Assembly: GCA_037176885.1 (NCBI GenBank)
Contig: JAWWNJ010000072.1
Span: 186,001 to 250,000, forward strand
From: Favolaschia claudopus
Lineage: Eukaryota > Basidiomycota > Agaricomycetes > Agaricales > Mycenaceae
Length of the DNA stretch: 64,000 nucleotides
Direction of reading: 5' to 3'
The translations under genes were made by a program, and so were the position numbers. Shown here one piece after another: positions 31,151 to 41,039 of the stretch. Positions within the stretch are counted from its first letter, which is position 1. Each line of letters begins with the position of its first letter. The notes beneath the pieces were generated by a model that was not told where the DNA came from, searched no databases, and saw only the letters and a list, made by a program, of their open reading frames with translations.

Positions 31151-31835
31151 CAGTGGTGGCAAATAGAAATTGCCGTGGCTTTTTGGTGAAAATCTGGCGG
31201 TATACTTCACCGAATGACCTCAAATAAAATGTAGAGATGGGTATGTGATACTTTTGTACCTCTTAGATTAGTCAGCAATATATTATGCCCTGAGAATGCA
31301 TCAATCATAGGATGATTTCCGATTTTTGCCATATTCGGAAAAACACAATGAACCCTCAGCGAAAAGGTGTCATAATAGGATGAAAGTACTTGAAAAACAG
31401 TCCTAGTTTCCACTTTATTTTAATGGAACTGACCCTCATTTGAGCTCACAGCAGCCGCTCAAAGTTGGCTATTTTCACACAAAATAGCTGAAAATGCAGA
31501 GAAAATAGCTAGAAGGACCAACTTCAAGCAGCCGTTGTGAGCTCAAATGAGGGTCAATTTCAGTCAATCAAAGTGAGAACTAGCATTGTTTTTCAAGTCC
31601 TTTCATCCTATGATGACACTTTTTTGCTGAGGATACATTGAGCTTTTCCAGATATGGCAATAATCAGAAACTGTCCTGTTATTGATGCATTGTCAGAGCA
31701 TAATATATAGCTGAGTGTTCTAAGTGGTACAGTAGTATCATATATTTATCTCTACATCTCATTTCAGGTCATTCGGTGAAGTATACAGCAAGATTTTGGC
31801 CAAAAAGCCACGGCAATTTCTATTTGCCACCACTG
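31151..31835. mobile_element. Full-length fold-back element 2 (685 bp)
   Basis: The two halves are inverted copies over nearly the whole length. The ends are CAGTGGTGGCAAATAGAAAT and its inverse, with TA at 31149-31150 and 31836-31837. Paired internal marks include TTCACCGAATGACCT (31208) with its mate near 31775, and CATTTGAGCTCACA (31438) with its mate near 31537. It shares the ATAGGATGAAAGTACT block with 22548-23215. Non-coding; capable of a ~300-bp hairpin. Confidence 0.9.
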
Positions 31836-32152
31836 TAAGTCTCCCGCTAAGCCTTGAGTCTGCCTTACTTGTGTTGCAGAATTGGTTAATCCATCGTCGA
31901 CGGTTTCACCTTTATTTTCCTGGTTATTTCAAGGTTTCCTTATCGAATCTCGCGATATTCGCATTTGTCCTTACCTGGTTTCGAATATATCGTTCTTCGT
32001 TCCGATACTGTCGATTGACTTCTGCGGTATCACCTACGATTTAATCGTTCGTCAGTATAGAAGGCCTACCCATGGTTGACTGTTCAACTTCTGTCAAGTT
32101 CCTATCTTCACGACCACTGCCGCACCATTTGAGAGCGAGTGCTCGCTGAATA
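31836..32152. other. No recognisable feature
   Basis: About 315 bp; overlapping open frames (31796-32079) without motif. Confidence 0.35.
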
Positions 32153-32353
32153 GCGGGTTTGTGCAAAGCGACCCGGGTCGCTTTGGGATCGCTCAAATCT
32201 CGACAACGAGCAGTCTCAGGTGTGAAGTCCCAGCGACCTAGGAGTATCCCAGGGCGATACTCTCTTGGGTCGCTTGGAGCTCACACCTGGTATCTGCTGT
32301 TGCGGAGATCTGGGCGGTTGAAAAGCGACCTGGGTCGCTTTGCACAAACCCGC
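32153..32353. mobile_element. GCGACC hairpin element, copy 2 (201 bp)
   Basis: Perfect ends GCGGGTTTGTGCAAAGCGAC and the inverse, flanked by TA on both sides (32151-32152, 32354-32355). The same three dyads occur as in copy 1 at 2695-2883: AAAGCGACCCGGGTCGCTTT at the left, AAAGCGACCTGGGTCGCTTT at the right, and a central AGGTGTGA/TCACACCT pair around AGCGACCTAGG. Its orientation is opposite to copy 1. Confidence 0.85.
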
Positions 32354-32539
32354 TAATGTAGTCGACGCTGAGACTCTTCCCTCTCAATTCACAGTGTCCC
32401 GGAAGAGCGGCTCTCTACGTTGATCTGGTTCAACTCGCTCATGAGTCCAAACTCCTGATAATGAAACTCACGCAAGCCTTATTGGGAAGAGAGACGTGTT
32501 ACAACCAAAACCGTATTCTTAACCGCTAAAAATCTGCGC

Positions 32540-32862
32540 TGTTGTATCTGCTATGTGGAACCGCAGCCTTTGCCTGGGAATCCCTCTTCGAGCCCGGCCA
32601 CTTCATTTCAGCGACTGTATGCTCACATCCTACGAGTCTAAGACTTTCCTTGCGCATCGAATTACTATTAACGAGGGTATGTAAGGGGAGAAGGGCCCAG
32701 GAGCCAAGTCGATAACAAACCTGGGGATCAGAGATCCCCAGCGGACTACTTATATACAAGAGGTGACGTAAAATATGACATAAGTGAGCACAGCATGATG
32801 TCTTGGAGACAGAGAACTTCTGCCCAAGTCAGAAGACGTCATAGCTGTGGAGTCCCCTGACA
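32540..32862 (-). mobile_element. Probable solo LTR of a Ty3/gypsy element
   Basis: Read on the minus strand it begins TGTCAGGGGACTCC and ends GATACAACA (TG...CA). It contains TTGGGCAGAAGT, CATCATGCTGTGC and a TATA box (TATATAAG, about 32749-32756), as in a U3 promoter. The same start recurs at 51916 and 59213, the latter fused to gypsy pol. No adjacent primer-binding site or matching 5-bp duplication is obvious, so it may be solo or truncated. Confidence 0.55.
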
Positions 32863-33317
32863 ACCGCCCGCAAACTTTTTCAGCTTAGAAGATATTACGT
32901 GGTTTTACTCCAATATTCCTGTGGAATGACTTAAACTCGTTACACTGAGGTCATTTGCTATAGCCAATGCCGCTGGTATCCTCATGGGCTCATGATACAG
33001 TGATATAAGCAAGACCGATACCGTAAATTCCTCGGGAATGATTTTCATCGGCAGGAATTTCAACCGAGTTCAATCTTGATCTAATTATCTTCCGAGACGC
33101 ATACTACCAGCAGCCGCCTGCTTTTGGGTTAGTCGTGGTCTCTTGTGATGCCCTCGCCTGGCGTCTTCTTTCTTGGGTGCCTTCGCCTGCATCCCGTCGC
33201 CCCACGACCAGGAGTGCAGCCGGTTGGATTCCCCGGCGGCTTCGCCTCACCCACACCTAACTATGGCTGCCTCTCTATCAAAAAACCAAGCGTGAATGAA
33301 GCGACAGTCACAAGAAA
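32863..33317. other. Upstream region of the gypsy gag; no other gene seen
   Basis: Anonymous sequence with a GC-rich stretch (33140-33250) just before the gag frame; possibly leader of the element. Confidence 0.35.
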
Positions 33318-33362
33318 ATGGTCGGAATTGCGATACAAACACCTTCTCGCAGAAAGAATAAA

Positions 33363-34265
33363 ATGATTTTGAAGCCTATTCCTCCAAAGGAATATGATGG
33401 CTCACCGGATGCCATTGCATTCCATCGATTCGTCAAGGAAGGATCGAATTATGTTCAACTCGGCAAAGTCCCGACTGATCAACGAGTCTTTTACTTGTCG
33501 TACTACTTGACGGCTCGTGCACTCGAATTCTACAACAGCAAGGTTGAGAATGACGAGCATGTCTGGACTCTAAGTGAGTTCTTTTGGGGTTTATTCAATT
33601 TCTGTTTCCCTGTGAACTTCCGCGAGAAGCAACGCACTCGATTGCGCTCTTGCCTTCAAGGCACCAAGTCAGTATTGATTCACAAGGCTGAATGGGAACG
33701 AATTTACAATACCATTGGTCTTGAGGCTAACCAGGAGAAGGTTGTTATGTTCTGGCGGAGTCTCAACGCCGACATTCGGAAGGAAATGTTTCGCGATAAA
33801 CTTGATCCCGAGACCTCTTCTTCGGCTGAAGTTACTGCGGGTGCTGAGAGCGCCGAAATTATCGTCAAGGTTGACGATGAGAATGATGAACTTGATATGG
33901 CTGGATCGAGTAAGACTCAATCCAAGCCTGATGACCAGAAACTGGACTCAGATTCGAACGGGAAACGTCGTACTGGAGGGCGCGTTATCTCGGTTTCCAG
34001 TGTTGAACCCGAACCTTCTACGACTGCGTCGAAATCTCGCGACAGCGGCAAGCAACTTTCGGTTAAGAAACGGAATGAATACCTTGCCGCAGGTTTATGC
34101 TTTAACTGTGGTGTACAGGGACACCTTTCTCGTAACTGTCCTGAACTCAACACGATGGTTTCGAAAGGAAAACCCCCCGGTTTTGCCTCCCACGCAGTTG
34201 ATTTCGCGCTGAATGATGATCGCGATGCTTTATTGGAGACCACAGAAGTCCTTGAGCACTTCTGA
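33363..34265 (+). CDS. Ty3/gypsy Gag protein, isolated
   Basis: The Gag of a gypsy-type LTR retrotransposon, about 300 residues from the ATG at 33363 (an in-frame ATG also occurs at 33318). An N-terminal retrotransposon gag domain is recognisable by FHRFVKEGSNYVQ, RVFYLSYYLTARALEFYNSK and WTLSEFFWGLFNFCFPVNFR. An acidic linker follows (DDENDELDM), then a single CCHC zinc knuckle CFNCGVQGHLSRNC near residue 257. Gag packages element RNA in cytoplasmic particles. The frame is intact, but no protease or RT follows within 1 kb. Instead come anonymous sequence and a MITE, so it is an orphan. Confidence 0.75.
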   Translation: MILKPIPPKEYDGSPDAIAFHRFVKEGSNYVQLGKVPTDQRVFYLSYYLTARALEFYNSKVENDEHVWTLSEFFWGLFNFCFPVNFREKQRTRLRSCLQGTKSVLIHKAEWERIYNTIGLEANQEKVVMFWRSLNADIRKEMFRDKLDPETSSSAEVTAGAESAEIIVKVDDENDELDMAGSSKTQSKPDDQKLDSDSNGKRRTGGRVISVSSVEPEPSTTASKSRDSGKQLSVKKRNEYLAAGLCFNCGVQGHLSRNCPELNTMVSKGKPPGFASHAVDFALNDDRDALLETTEVLEHF

Positions 34266-34787
34266 ATTTGCACGATGGTCTTCCTCGACAATGAAATGGT
34301 CGTCGAGGAGGGCGAGGATACCAGAATGGTTTGATTTTGATTTTTCGAAGACCATTTCGGACATTGAATTGATTTTGAACGAGATTTATTTATTTTCGTA
34401 TGAAGATTGAGCTCGTCGTGGTCGACGATCTGGAGGGCGGATGTGACGGATCGGCGTTCGCATCTAGGTCCTTGAGAACGACTGTCTTCTCATCGCTCGG
34501 TATAAAGTCTGGTTCACGAGACTAGTTCGCATCCGCTCACGGCGAGATCTGCCCGTTTCGTCCCCATGACTCCATGTACACAGCCTCGATTTTCCTGTAT
34601 AAGTAGTTAGTTCTTGTCGTAGATAGCTTTTTCCCTTGGTCAATTTAGTACTTACACCAGTTCTTTTTGTTTGATCCACTTGTGCCGGAACTCGACTCGC
34701 CTTCGCTTCCGTCACAGGTAATCCCGCCCTTGCGGCTGTTTGAATATACTGATCAGCCAATTTGAATTTTCTTCCGAAGTTGATGTA
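34266..34787. other. Anonymous sequence after gag
   Basis: No motif. A short block, TGTGCCGGAACTCGACT..CTTCGCTT.TGTCACAG at about 34681-34719, recurs at 35236-35274, on the other side of the inserted MITE. Confidence 0.4.
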
Positions 34788-35139
34788 CAGTTGAACATCT
34801 CATAATGCATATGCTCACAATGCATAAACTCATTCTGCATAGTGTTTTGGGGTCCACCAACTTGGTAGGCTGTTTTATGCATTTTCTCATATTGCCTAAT
34901 GCATAAGGTTTGGGGCAAGTTTTTAGTGCATTATGAGATCGCAAAATTGATACAATTTGGTGGCAATTTGGCCGTTTGTGTCACTCTTCTAACGCATATG
35001 GGTACTATTCACGTCAAAAACACCAACTGGTGGACAATCCGGCATCTGCCGCACTTCCGTATATAGTAAATTCGTGATAATGTCACACATGTCACACTGT
35101 GTGACAGTATGTAGGAATGCATTATGAGATGTTCAACTG
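34788..35139. mobile_element. TGCAT-rich MITE, copy 2 (352 bp)
   Basis: The same ends (CAGTTGAACATCTCATAATG) and interior as 18862-19290, with several internal deletions. Flanked by TA (34786-34787 and 35140-35141). Confidence 0.9.
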
Positions 35140-35329
35140 TATGTGGACAATGGTCCACATAGGAGGGGAAACTTGCTTCAGTCTAGGCTCGTTTCACCCT
35201 CTCTTGTGTGGGGGACGTGAAATCATTGATCCCTGTGTGCCGGAACTCGACTCCCCCTCGCTTCTGTCACAGACGATCTCTCGATGCCGACGGATGTCTG
35301 AGTGGGCAATGAGAGGTAAAACATGACGT

Positions 35330-35610
35330 CGCCAGAGAGGATAAGATCCTGGAAGATGTCGTTCATCATGGTCTGGAAGGTTGCAGGGGAGTTGGTCAGA
35401 CCGAAGTACATGACCAGCGGCCCAAACAGTCCCCGGTTAGTCCGGAATGCTGCCTTCCACTCGTCGCCTTCACGGATTCGAACATTGTTAAAGCCCCACC
35501 AGACATTGAGCTTCGTGAAGTACCGAGCTCCCCTGAGTCAGTTCATGAGGTCGTTGATCAAGGGGAGCGGGTAGCGATTCTTCACGGTCATGGCATTTTG
35601 AGCTCGATAC
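35330..35610 (-). pseudogene. Ty3/gypsy reverse transcriptase fragment
   Basis: Minus-strand translation gives [26 protein letters not shown], then [20 protein letters not shown], and [20 protein letters not shown] with the conserved FGL.N.PATFQ..MN motif. One in-frame stop is visible (near 35535). The catalytic YxDD part is missing. It is related to the gypsy pol at 57974-59212. Confidence 0.75.
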
Positions 35611-35617
35611 TCGTAGT

Positions 35618-36290
35618 GAGAAAAAGTCATGGACGGTCGGTTCTTTGACCGATCTCGGCCGTCTTTGCCCCTTTTTTCATGATTCCAGGTGCTGGGTGTA
35701 TGTAAACTGCACCTGCAACAAATTACTGACCATCACCGAGATCAAAAATAATTGATGTCTGGCCGAAAATGGCCAAACAATCTTATAGCTCAAAACCTCA
35801 ATTTTGTAAGTCAACGGGACTTTTTTTGTTCGAATGATGGTTTGCGCTGTCTTGTAGCGCCATCAAAACTGAGTGATTCTACAACTTAAATGAAGTCAAA
35901 CGGTCCAGCCGTTGCTGAGATATCACGCTCTGGAGTTGGCCACTTTTGGCTGTTTTGCAATTTTGGCAAACTTGCAAGCGCGATATCTCAAGAATGGCTG
36001 CACCGTTTTGATTCATCCAAGTTCTGAATCCTAAACTTGAAAACAGCACCGGGCCATCAGAATTGATGGATCACATGCTTTTTCATGTGACTTTGACACC
36101 AAACCACGGGACCACACGAGACGTCGCGAGCGGAGCGAGCGTAGCGGGGTTTGGGGCGGCCAGCCCCAACAAGCTGTGTGACCGAATGTTACTAGAGGTA
36201 CACCCTGGGTGGGAGGTATTTCTGTGAAAAAAAATTCTTGCTGAGTTAGAAAATTCAATTTCGGAGTTGTCTGATTGTTTGGCTGTTTTT
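35618..36290 (-). repeat. GATATCGCGC dyad element, copy B
   Basis: The reverse complement of 23990-24610 with moderate divergence. It lacks the 50-bp duplication and is interrupted at about 36049-36186 by a GC-rich dispersed repeat. Its outer end is followed directly by the 735-bp MITE. Confidence 0.8.
36049..36186 (+). repeat. GC-rich dispersed repeat, copy 1
   Basis: It contains GTCGCGAGCGGAGCGAGCG, TAGCGGGGTTTGGGGCGGCC and AGCTGTGTGACCGAA. The same modules occur inverted at 63218-63360. It lies inside the GATATCGCGC repeat, so it was inserted later or is a variant module. Confidence 0.7.
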
Positions 36291-36295
36291 ACTTA

Positions 36296-37030
36296 CAGCG
36301 GTTCCCAAAATTCTTGCCCACGATCAAAAACGTCACAGAAAAAATGTTTTAATTCGAGAAATTCTACAAAACCATGCCGCCTTTGTAGAAGGGTCAAACA
36401 TAGTCTACAAGAGCCATGACATGTAAATTAACCTTCTGGCATTGACTGGGCTTGATAACGGCGCTGCTGTCGCTGCTATGTATTGTGCCTCGATGTGCCA
36501 CGTCAGCGCTTCGAAACTTGTGGGCAGCTCTGAAAAGCTCTGAAAGCGTCTCAAAATTGGCTTTAAGGCCCTCATACCTTGTTGAACACCCCCCACCAGT
36601 CCCTCACTCAGCTCCCATACGTATTCGACCTTGTTCTGGCAGACAATCTGCTGACGTGGCAGGACGCTTTCAAAACTTTACCGTCAAAAACCATTCTCAA
36701 AGGTCTCTCAGCTTCATTGTCCACACGGGAATGCGGCGCGTGGGCTAAGAAATGGTTGTCGCGGACTGCTGGCTGGTTTCAGCTAGTTTCTGTGCCGCTA
36801 AGGGCGAGGCCTCCGCCTGCTTGTCCAGCAAGGCTGGGAGGGGTCATATTCCACCCGTTTGCGTGTTTTTGGTGCTCAAGCATGAAAGAGAGAGGCCTCA
36901 AGAGGTGTAAGGAGAGTGTATTAGGACTCTGTAACATAGAAAGGAAGAGAACAGATTTTCTAGAATTTTCCGAATTAAAACAATTTTCTGTGACGTTTTT
37001 GATCGTGGGCAAGAATTTTGGGAGCCGCTG
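36296..37030. mobile_element. 735-bp MITE, copy 1
   Basis: The ends are CAGCGGTTCCCAAAATTCTT and its inverse (about 60 bp), flanked by TA at 36294-36295 and 37031-37032. An almost identical copy of the same length lies inverted at 45049-45783. A plus-strand frame from 36579 is shared by both copies simply because the DNA is nearly identical; it has no recognisable domain. Confidence 0.9.
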
Positions 37031-37269
37031 TATTTGGCGATATTTGACTCGCCCAACAAATTGCCCTCGTTCTCAACGAAGGCACAGTCGATTCACTTGA
37101 TTCTTGATTGTAAGTGGTAGGCAGGAGAATAGACTATAAGTTTATAACAAACGCCACCCGTTTCCGCTTCCTATTCCACCCACAATCAAGCGAAAATGCT
37201 AAACGTTTCACTTCGGGGTTTGCGACTGTATTCTTCACTTCATATGAAAAACTCTGACTCTTAACAAGG

Positions 37270-37596
37270 CACCTTTTTCGTTGGCTTTGGTCCAAGATCG
37301 TACAAATCAGTCTCGACGAGTTTGTGGATTACTTCAACAACAAGAAAACTCGGAGGCAAAGGGCACGCATTCTCCCTTCAGGGGTTGCACCGAACATTCT
37401 ATTCGATATGCCGCAAGATTATGGCCTTGAAAATCTGGCCATCTCTGTCCCTCAAGCTGCTATTGACCAGCTTCGTGATTTGATTGACACTCCTCGCTCA
37501 GAAGCTCTTCGTTGGGTGCCAGATGTCTTTGATGCAGTTGCAAGGGAGGATTGGGATCCCCTGGATTGCAGCCTGGACAGGGTGGGCAATATTTAA
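37270..37596 (+). pseudogene. C-terminal tail of an integrase-core-type protein
   Basis: The frame reads FLRWLWSKIVQISLDEFVDY, FNNKKTRRQRARILPSGVAP and NILFDMPQDYGLENLAISVP, then continues to VARED..LDRVGNI and a stop. The RWLW.KIVQ..LD.F..Y.N..+.R+Q...LPSG..P pattern is what I remember from the C-terminal side of agaricomycete integrase-core-domain proteins. The catalytic part would lie upstream, where a MITE and anonymous sequence are found, so this is a remnant. Confidence 0.45.
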
Positions 37597-37675
37597 TGCA
37601 ATGGCTCCGCTGGTTCGCCAGGAATTCAATTCTAACGGTCTATACGATGCACTTTATGTATAGTTAGTTAAACTA

Positions 37676-38141
37676 CAGTCGGATATCTCATAATGCATGA
37701 GGTCAAAATGCATAAACCTCATTATGCATCGACTTTTGGTGTCCACCGACTTGGTAGGCTGGGATTTTATGCATTATCCTCATAATGCCTATTGCATAGG
37801 GTGAAGAGTGCATTTATGCATTTTGAAATCGCAAAAATCGTACAATTTGGTGAATTTTACCGCTCTCAGGACCAATTTAGACATGTTCCGCACCCTGAAT
37901 ACACAGCTGTGTCATTTTTACCCCAAAATTTAGCCAAGTTCCTTGATCTGCTGGTTATTACAGCTAATTAGGCTCCCGGCAACTTCCAAGTGATTCGATG
38001 TTCGCCGGACTACCATATATAGTATTTTGGTGACAATGTCACGCATGTCACCTCGTGTGACATTATGCAGAAATGCATATTGCTCATAATGCATAGGCTT
38101 TGGGGGTCCACGGGCCTTATGCATTATGAGCTATCCGACTG
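37676..38141. mobile_element. 466-bp TGCAT-rich MITE, copy 1
   Basis: The ends are CAGTCGGATATCTCATAATG and a near-inverse (CAGTCGGATAGCTCATAATG read from the other side), with TA on both flanks. The 466-bp sequence appears identical to 49822-50287 in inverted orientation, so transposition was recent. Related to the CAGTTGAAC elements at 18862 and 34788. Confidence 0.92.
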
Positions 38142-40600
38142 TATGTCGGAAAAACATGGTTTTACTTGTAACGGATTGAGCTGGCTTACGGCCTTGTGGA
38201 GCCTTGAGACGTCGTGCAACCGGTTTGCTGTGTGGATTATGAGCCGTTTAAATCCGTTGTAACCTGCCTATTTAAGACCTAGCACAATATGAAGCTCCAA
38301 GCATGGTACATCCTGAGATCACACTTACCTCCCATGAATTCCGAGCCATTCATACTCCTCGTCTGCAAGGCCCAGTCGCGCAAAAGTACTCCAAGCTCAA
38401 CCAGGACCGACCCTCAAGCATTACAGCACGATGACGACAGCGCCCCACAAAAAGTGCTGCGGAGCGCCAAACACAACCACCACTTCACGCCACCATGTCC
38501 CTTTGTGCCAACCCACGTCCTCTTCGCCCACGAGACTCCTCTCGTCGTCGCCTCCGCCACGGTTCTCTTTGCCAACATTTCCCCTCTCAACTACTCAGAC
38601 CTCAAGGACCCGGAAACTCCAGCGCGTTGGGGCTGACGCATCGAGACCGTATGCTGGATCGTATGTGCGTATGTGCGGCGCCGAGCCCAGTAGAGAAAGT
38701 GGCTTTAGTGGTCGAGATAAGTGGAGTCAAGCGCTGTTTCCTTCATCTTGCATTGCCGCACGACATATGGACACATTGTTTGGACGGAGCTGTAGTTGGT
38801 GAGTGACTCACGCATGCAGTGTTGCCCTCGCTCACTTGCGCCCAGCATGTAATGCCGCTAACTCCATGGTAAGTTGTTTGAGCGTCGTTTTGGAACTTTC
38901 TGCTCATTTGTGGCTCGCAGAGTGATATGCTCAGCAGGTGATTCACTTCAACGTGTGCTGGACAGAGCGACCGTATAGTACATCATACATATCATATTGT
39001 TTCAATTGCATATGTAGAGGGAATATAAACATTGTTCAAATCCTCGTCCTTGTCGTGAGTAAATATGTGCCTAAACGTACTGAGATCGGGCGGGTGACAT
39101 GGATCGCGACCTTGTGGCGGCTTGAAATACCGTAATTCGTTGGAGTGGATTAGAGGCCGCCGCGTGGATTGGGAGACTCTTGTCATAAGCCACGCTCAGC
39201 TTATGACCTTGAGACCCGGCCCAAGCCGCCACGAGCAAACTTGGATTTTTCCGACATATTCATCGTTTTGCATGTAGACCTCGCTGTTTTTGGCTCAAAC
39301 TTCGTAAACGTCTTCTATTTACCCCAGAGAATGTATTTATTCACTGGAAATATATCTGAATGACGCTCGAGGGCTACAAACACGGTGGCGACAGGAGAGG
39401 AAGCGTGGTCATGTGATCACGTTGCCGATCCCGAATCCCATCAAAATGCCAAACCTTCTTCACGCACGCACTTGCAAAAATTTCGAGTAAGCAACATATT
39501 CTCTCTATGGTTGCGGCCAAAACTTAGGCCGAGTCAGACTCGCCATCATTCCGACAATAGCTCTTACTGTACAGTAGTTTGCAACCTTTCACGCTTCATA
39601 CCATTTTTTTGTGCTTCAGTGAGAATGATGGGGCGGCGGCGAAGAAATCCGGCTGGAAGCCTCCATCCAAGGTGCGGGGCGTGAAGCCGGGGCGTCGAAA
39701 GGACCCCGAGTACTAGGAGCTTGCGACGCGCCTGTAGACGCACCGGATTGAGTATTCAGGCTTTCAGCCAAAGAAAATATTTGGTCCGACCGTGTGCGAG
39801 GACCGAAGATCTCGAGTCGGAGGACATGACGGCAAGAAGGAAGAAGATCAAGAGTGCACCGCCACCGCTCGTTCATAAACCAGCGTCTTGGCAACAGTCG
39901 TACCTCCTGACAAGGGTGTGCGGAAACCAAAAAAAAAAATACCTATGGCTGTTTTTTTTCACCTTTTGGCTGAACTACCTACCACGTAAGCATTACGTAA
40001 TGTCCCAATCGGGTAATTTTTCACGTGGCTAACTGCCGGCTCAAAATTCTTTGCGTCTTTTGCAAATTATACCGACGATTTCACACTGTTGGAGCTCCCA
40101 TAAGGTGTAGTAAGGTACATTCATCATTCAACCTCCTCCACTGAGGTGTCAAGCACCTTCTCAACCAATTTCCTGATTGCGCAAGGTGGCGACGGTCGGG
40201 GGTGAGAATCCGACCTCGCTCGGAGTGAATTGGCATCCGGCTGCCGAGTTCGCGGATTCGTCCGAAAATCGCTTCCATACGATCTGTTCCCGACAAAACC
40301 GGTCGGCAGGCCGGGTGGCGGCAGGACGCAATATTTTATCCTGGGCCAGAGCATCGGCCATCCTGGCCTCGGTATCTTCGGCTTCTTCCCATGGTATTAG
40401 CAAACAAAATCTCAACTGATGTCTAATTCGAACAAAGTTTGATTATTCCGAAAGGAAAATCTTAACCATAGGGTGCGGGATGGCTGATGGCGCCCTTCCA
40501 CGAGGGTTATCTGAGCCAGAGAAGACAGGAAGAGTAGTTTTGTGGTTTTGCCATCACCCTCGATCCAGAGATTGCTCACCCCTTGTAGAGTAGCATCCGC
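38142..40600. other. 2.5 kb, mostly anonymous
   Basis: No supported gene. Items seen: a TATGGTTGCGGCCAAAACTT block at about 39509-39528 matching one end of the MITE at 49138-49678; an open plus-strand phase at about 39636-39893 (AAKKSGWKPPSKVRGVKPGR..YSGFQPKKIFG) broken by two stops that could be a gene relic; and overlapping Pro/Ser-rich frames at 38289-38806 without motif. Confidence 0.4.
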
Positions 40601-40603
40601 TCA

Positions 40604-40740
40604 CTAGTCTCGGAAACCCAGACGTTCCACTGTAATCCTTGTAGCCGGAGGTCTTTCCGTATATAGACAATGCAAGACATTTCTGACAGCCGATTGATTT
40701 TTGAGCCTGGGAGAATTTTTTGACAGTGGAACGTCTGGGC
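40604..40740. repeat. ACCCAGACG repeat, copy 3, with hairpin
   Basis: CTAGTCTCGGAAACCCAGACG and the downstream CTTTCCGTATATAGACAATG match the repeats at 7393 and 8232. Here a 17-bp arm CCCAGACGTTCCACTGT (40617-40633) faces its complement at 40723-40739. This copy therefore looks like a complete small inverted-repeat element. Confidence 0.6.
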
Positions 40741-41039
40741 CGGTCGATGTGTACCCACCTACCATCACTCTCAGATTCTCCCCTCATCTGCGCGTCGACG
40801 CGTCTTGGACGCGTCGCTCCTGGCCGGAAGCCTCCTGGAATGTCTCAAGATGATGAGGGATGGCTTTCCCAGTGTTGTGCCTAAGCCCTACACTGTGAAG
40901 AATCGATCACGCGAATTTCAGGGTGCCACAGAGCGAATTTCGGGTTTCACGTACAATGAGCGTGAAATAAGTTGTTTCACCCGATCACTCAAATTTCCAG
41001 CGAAATTATTTTGAGCACTAGATTAATACAAGACTACTT

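Noticed and set aside
36579..37100. 173-codon frame shared by the two 735-bp MITEs
   Set aside because: Conservation reflects near-identity of the DNA copies. The frame runs into the terminal inverted repeat and has no transposase motif.
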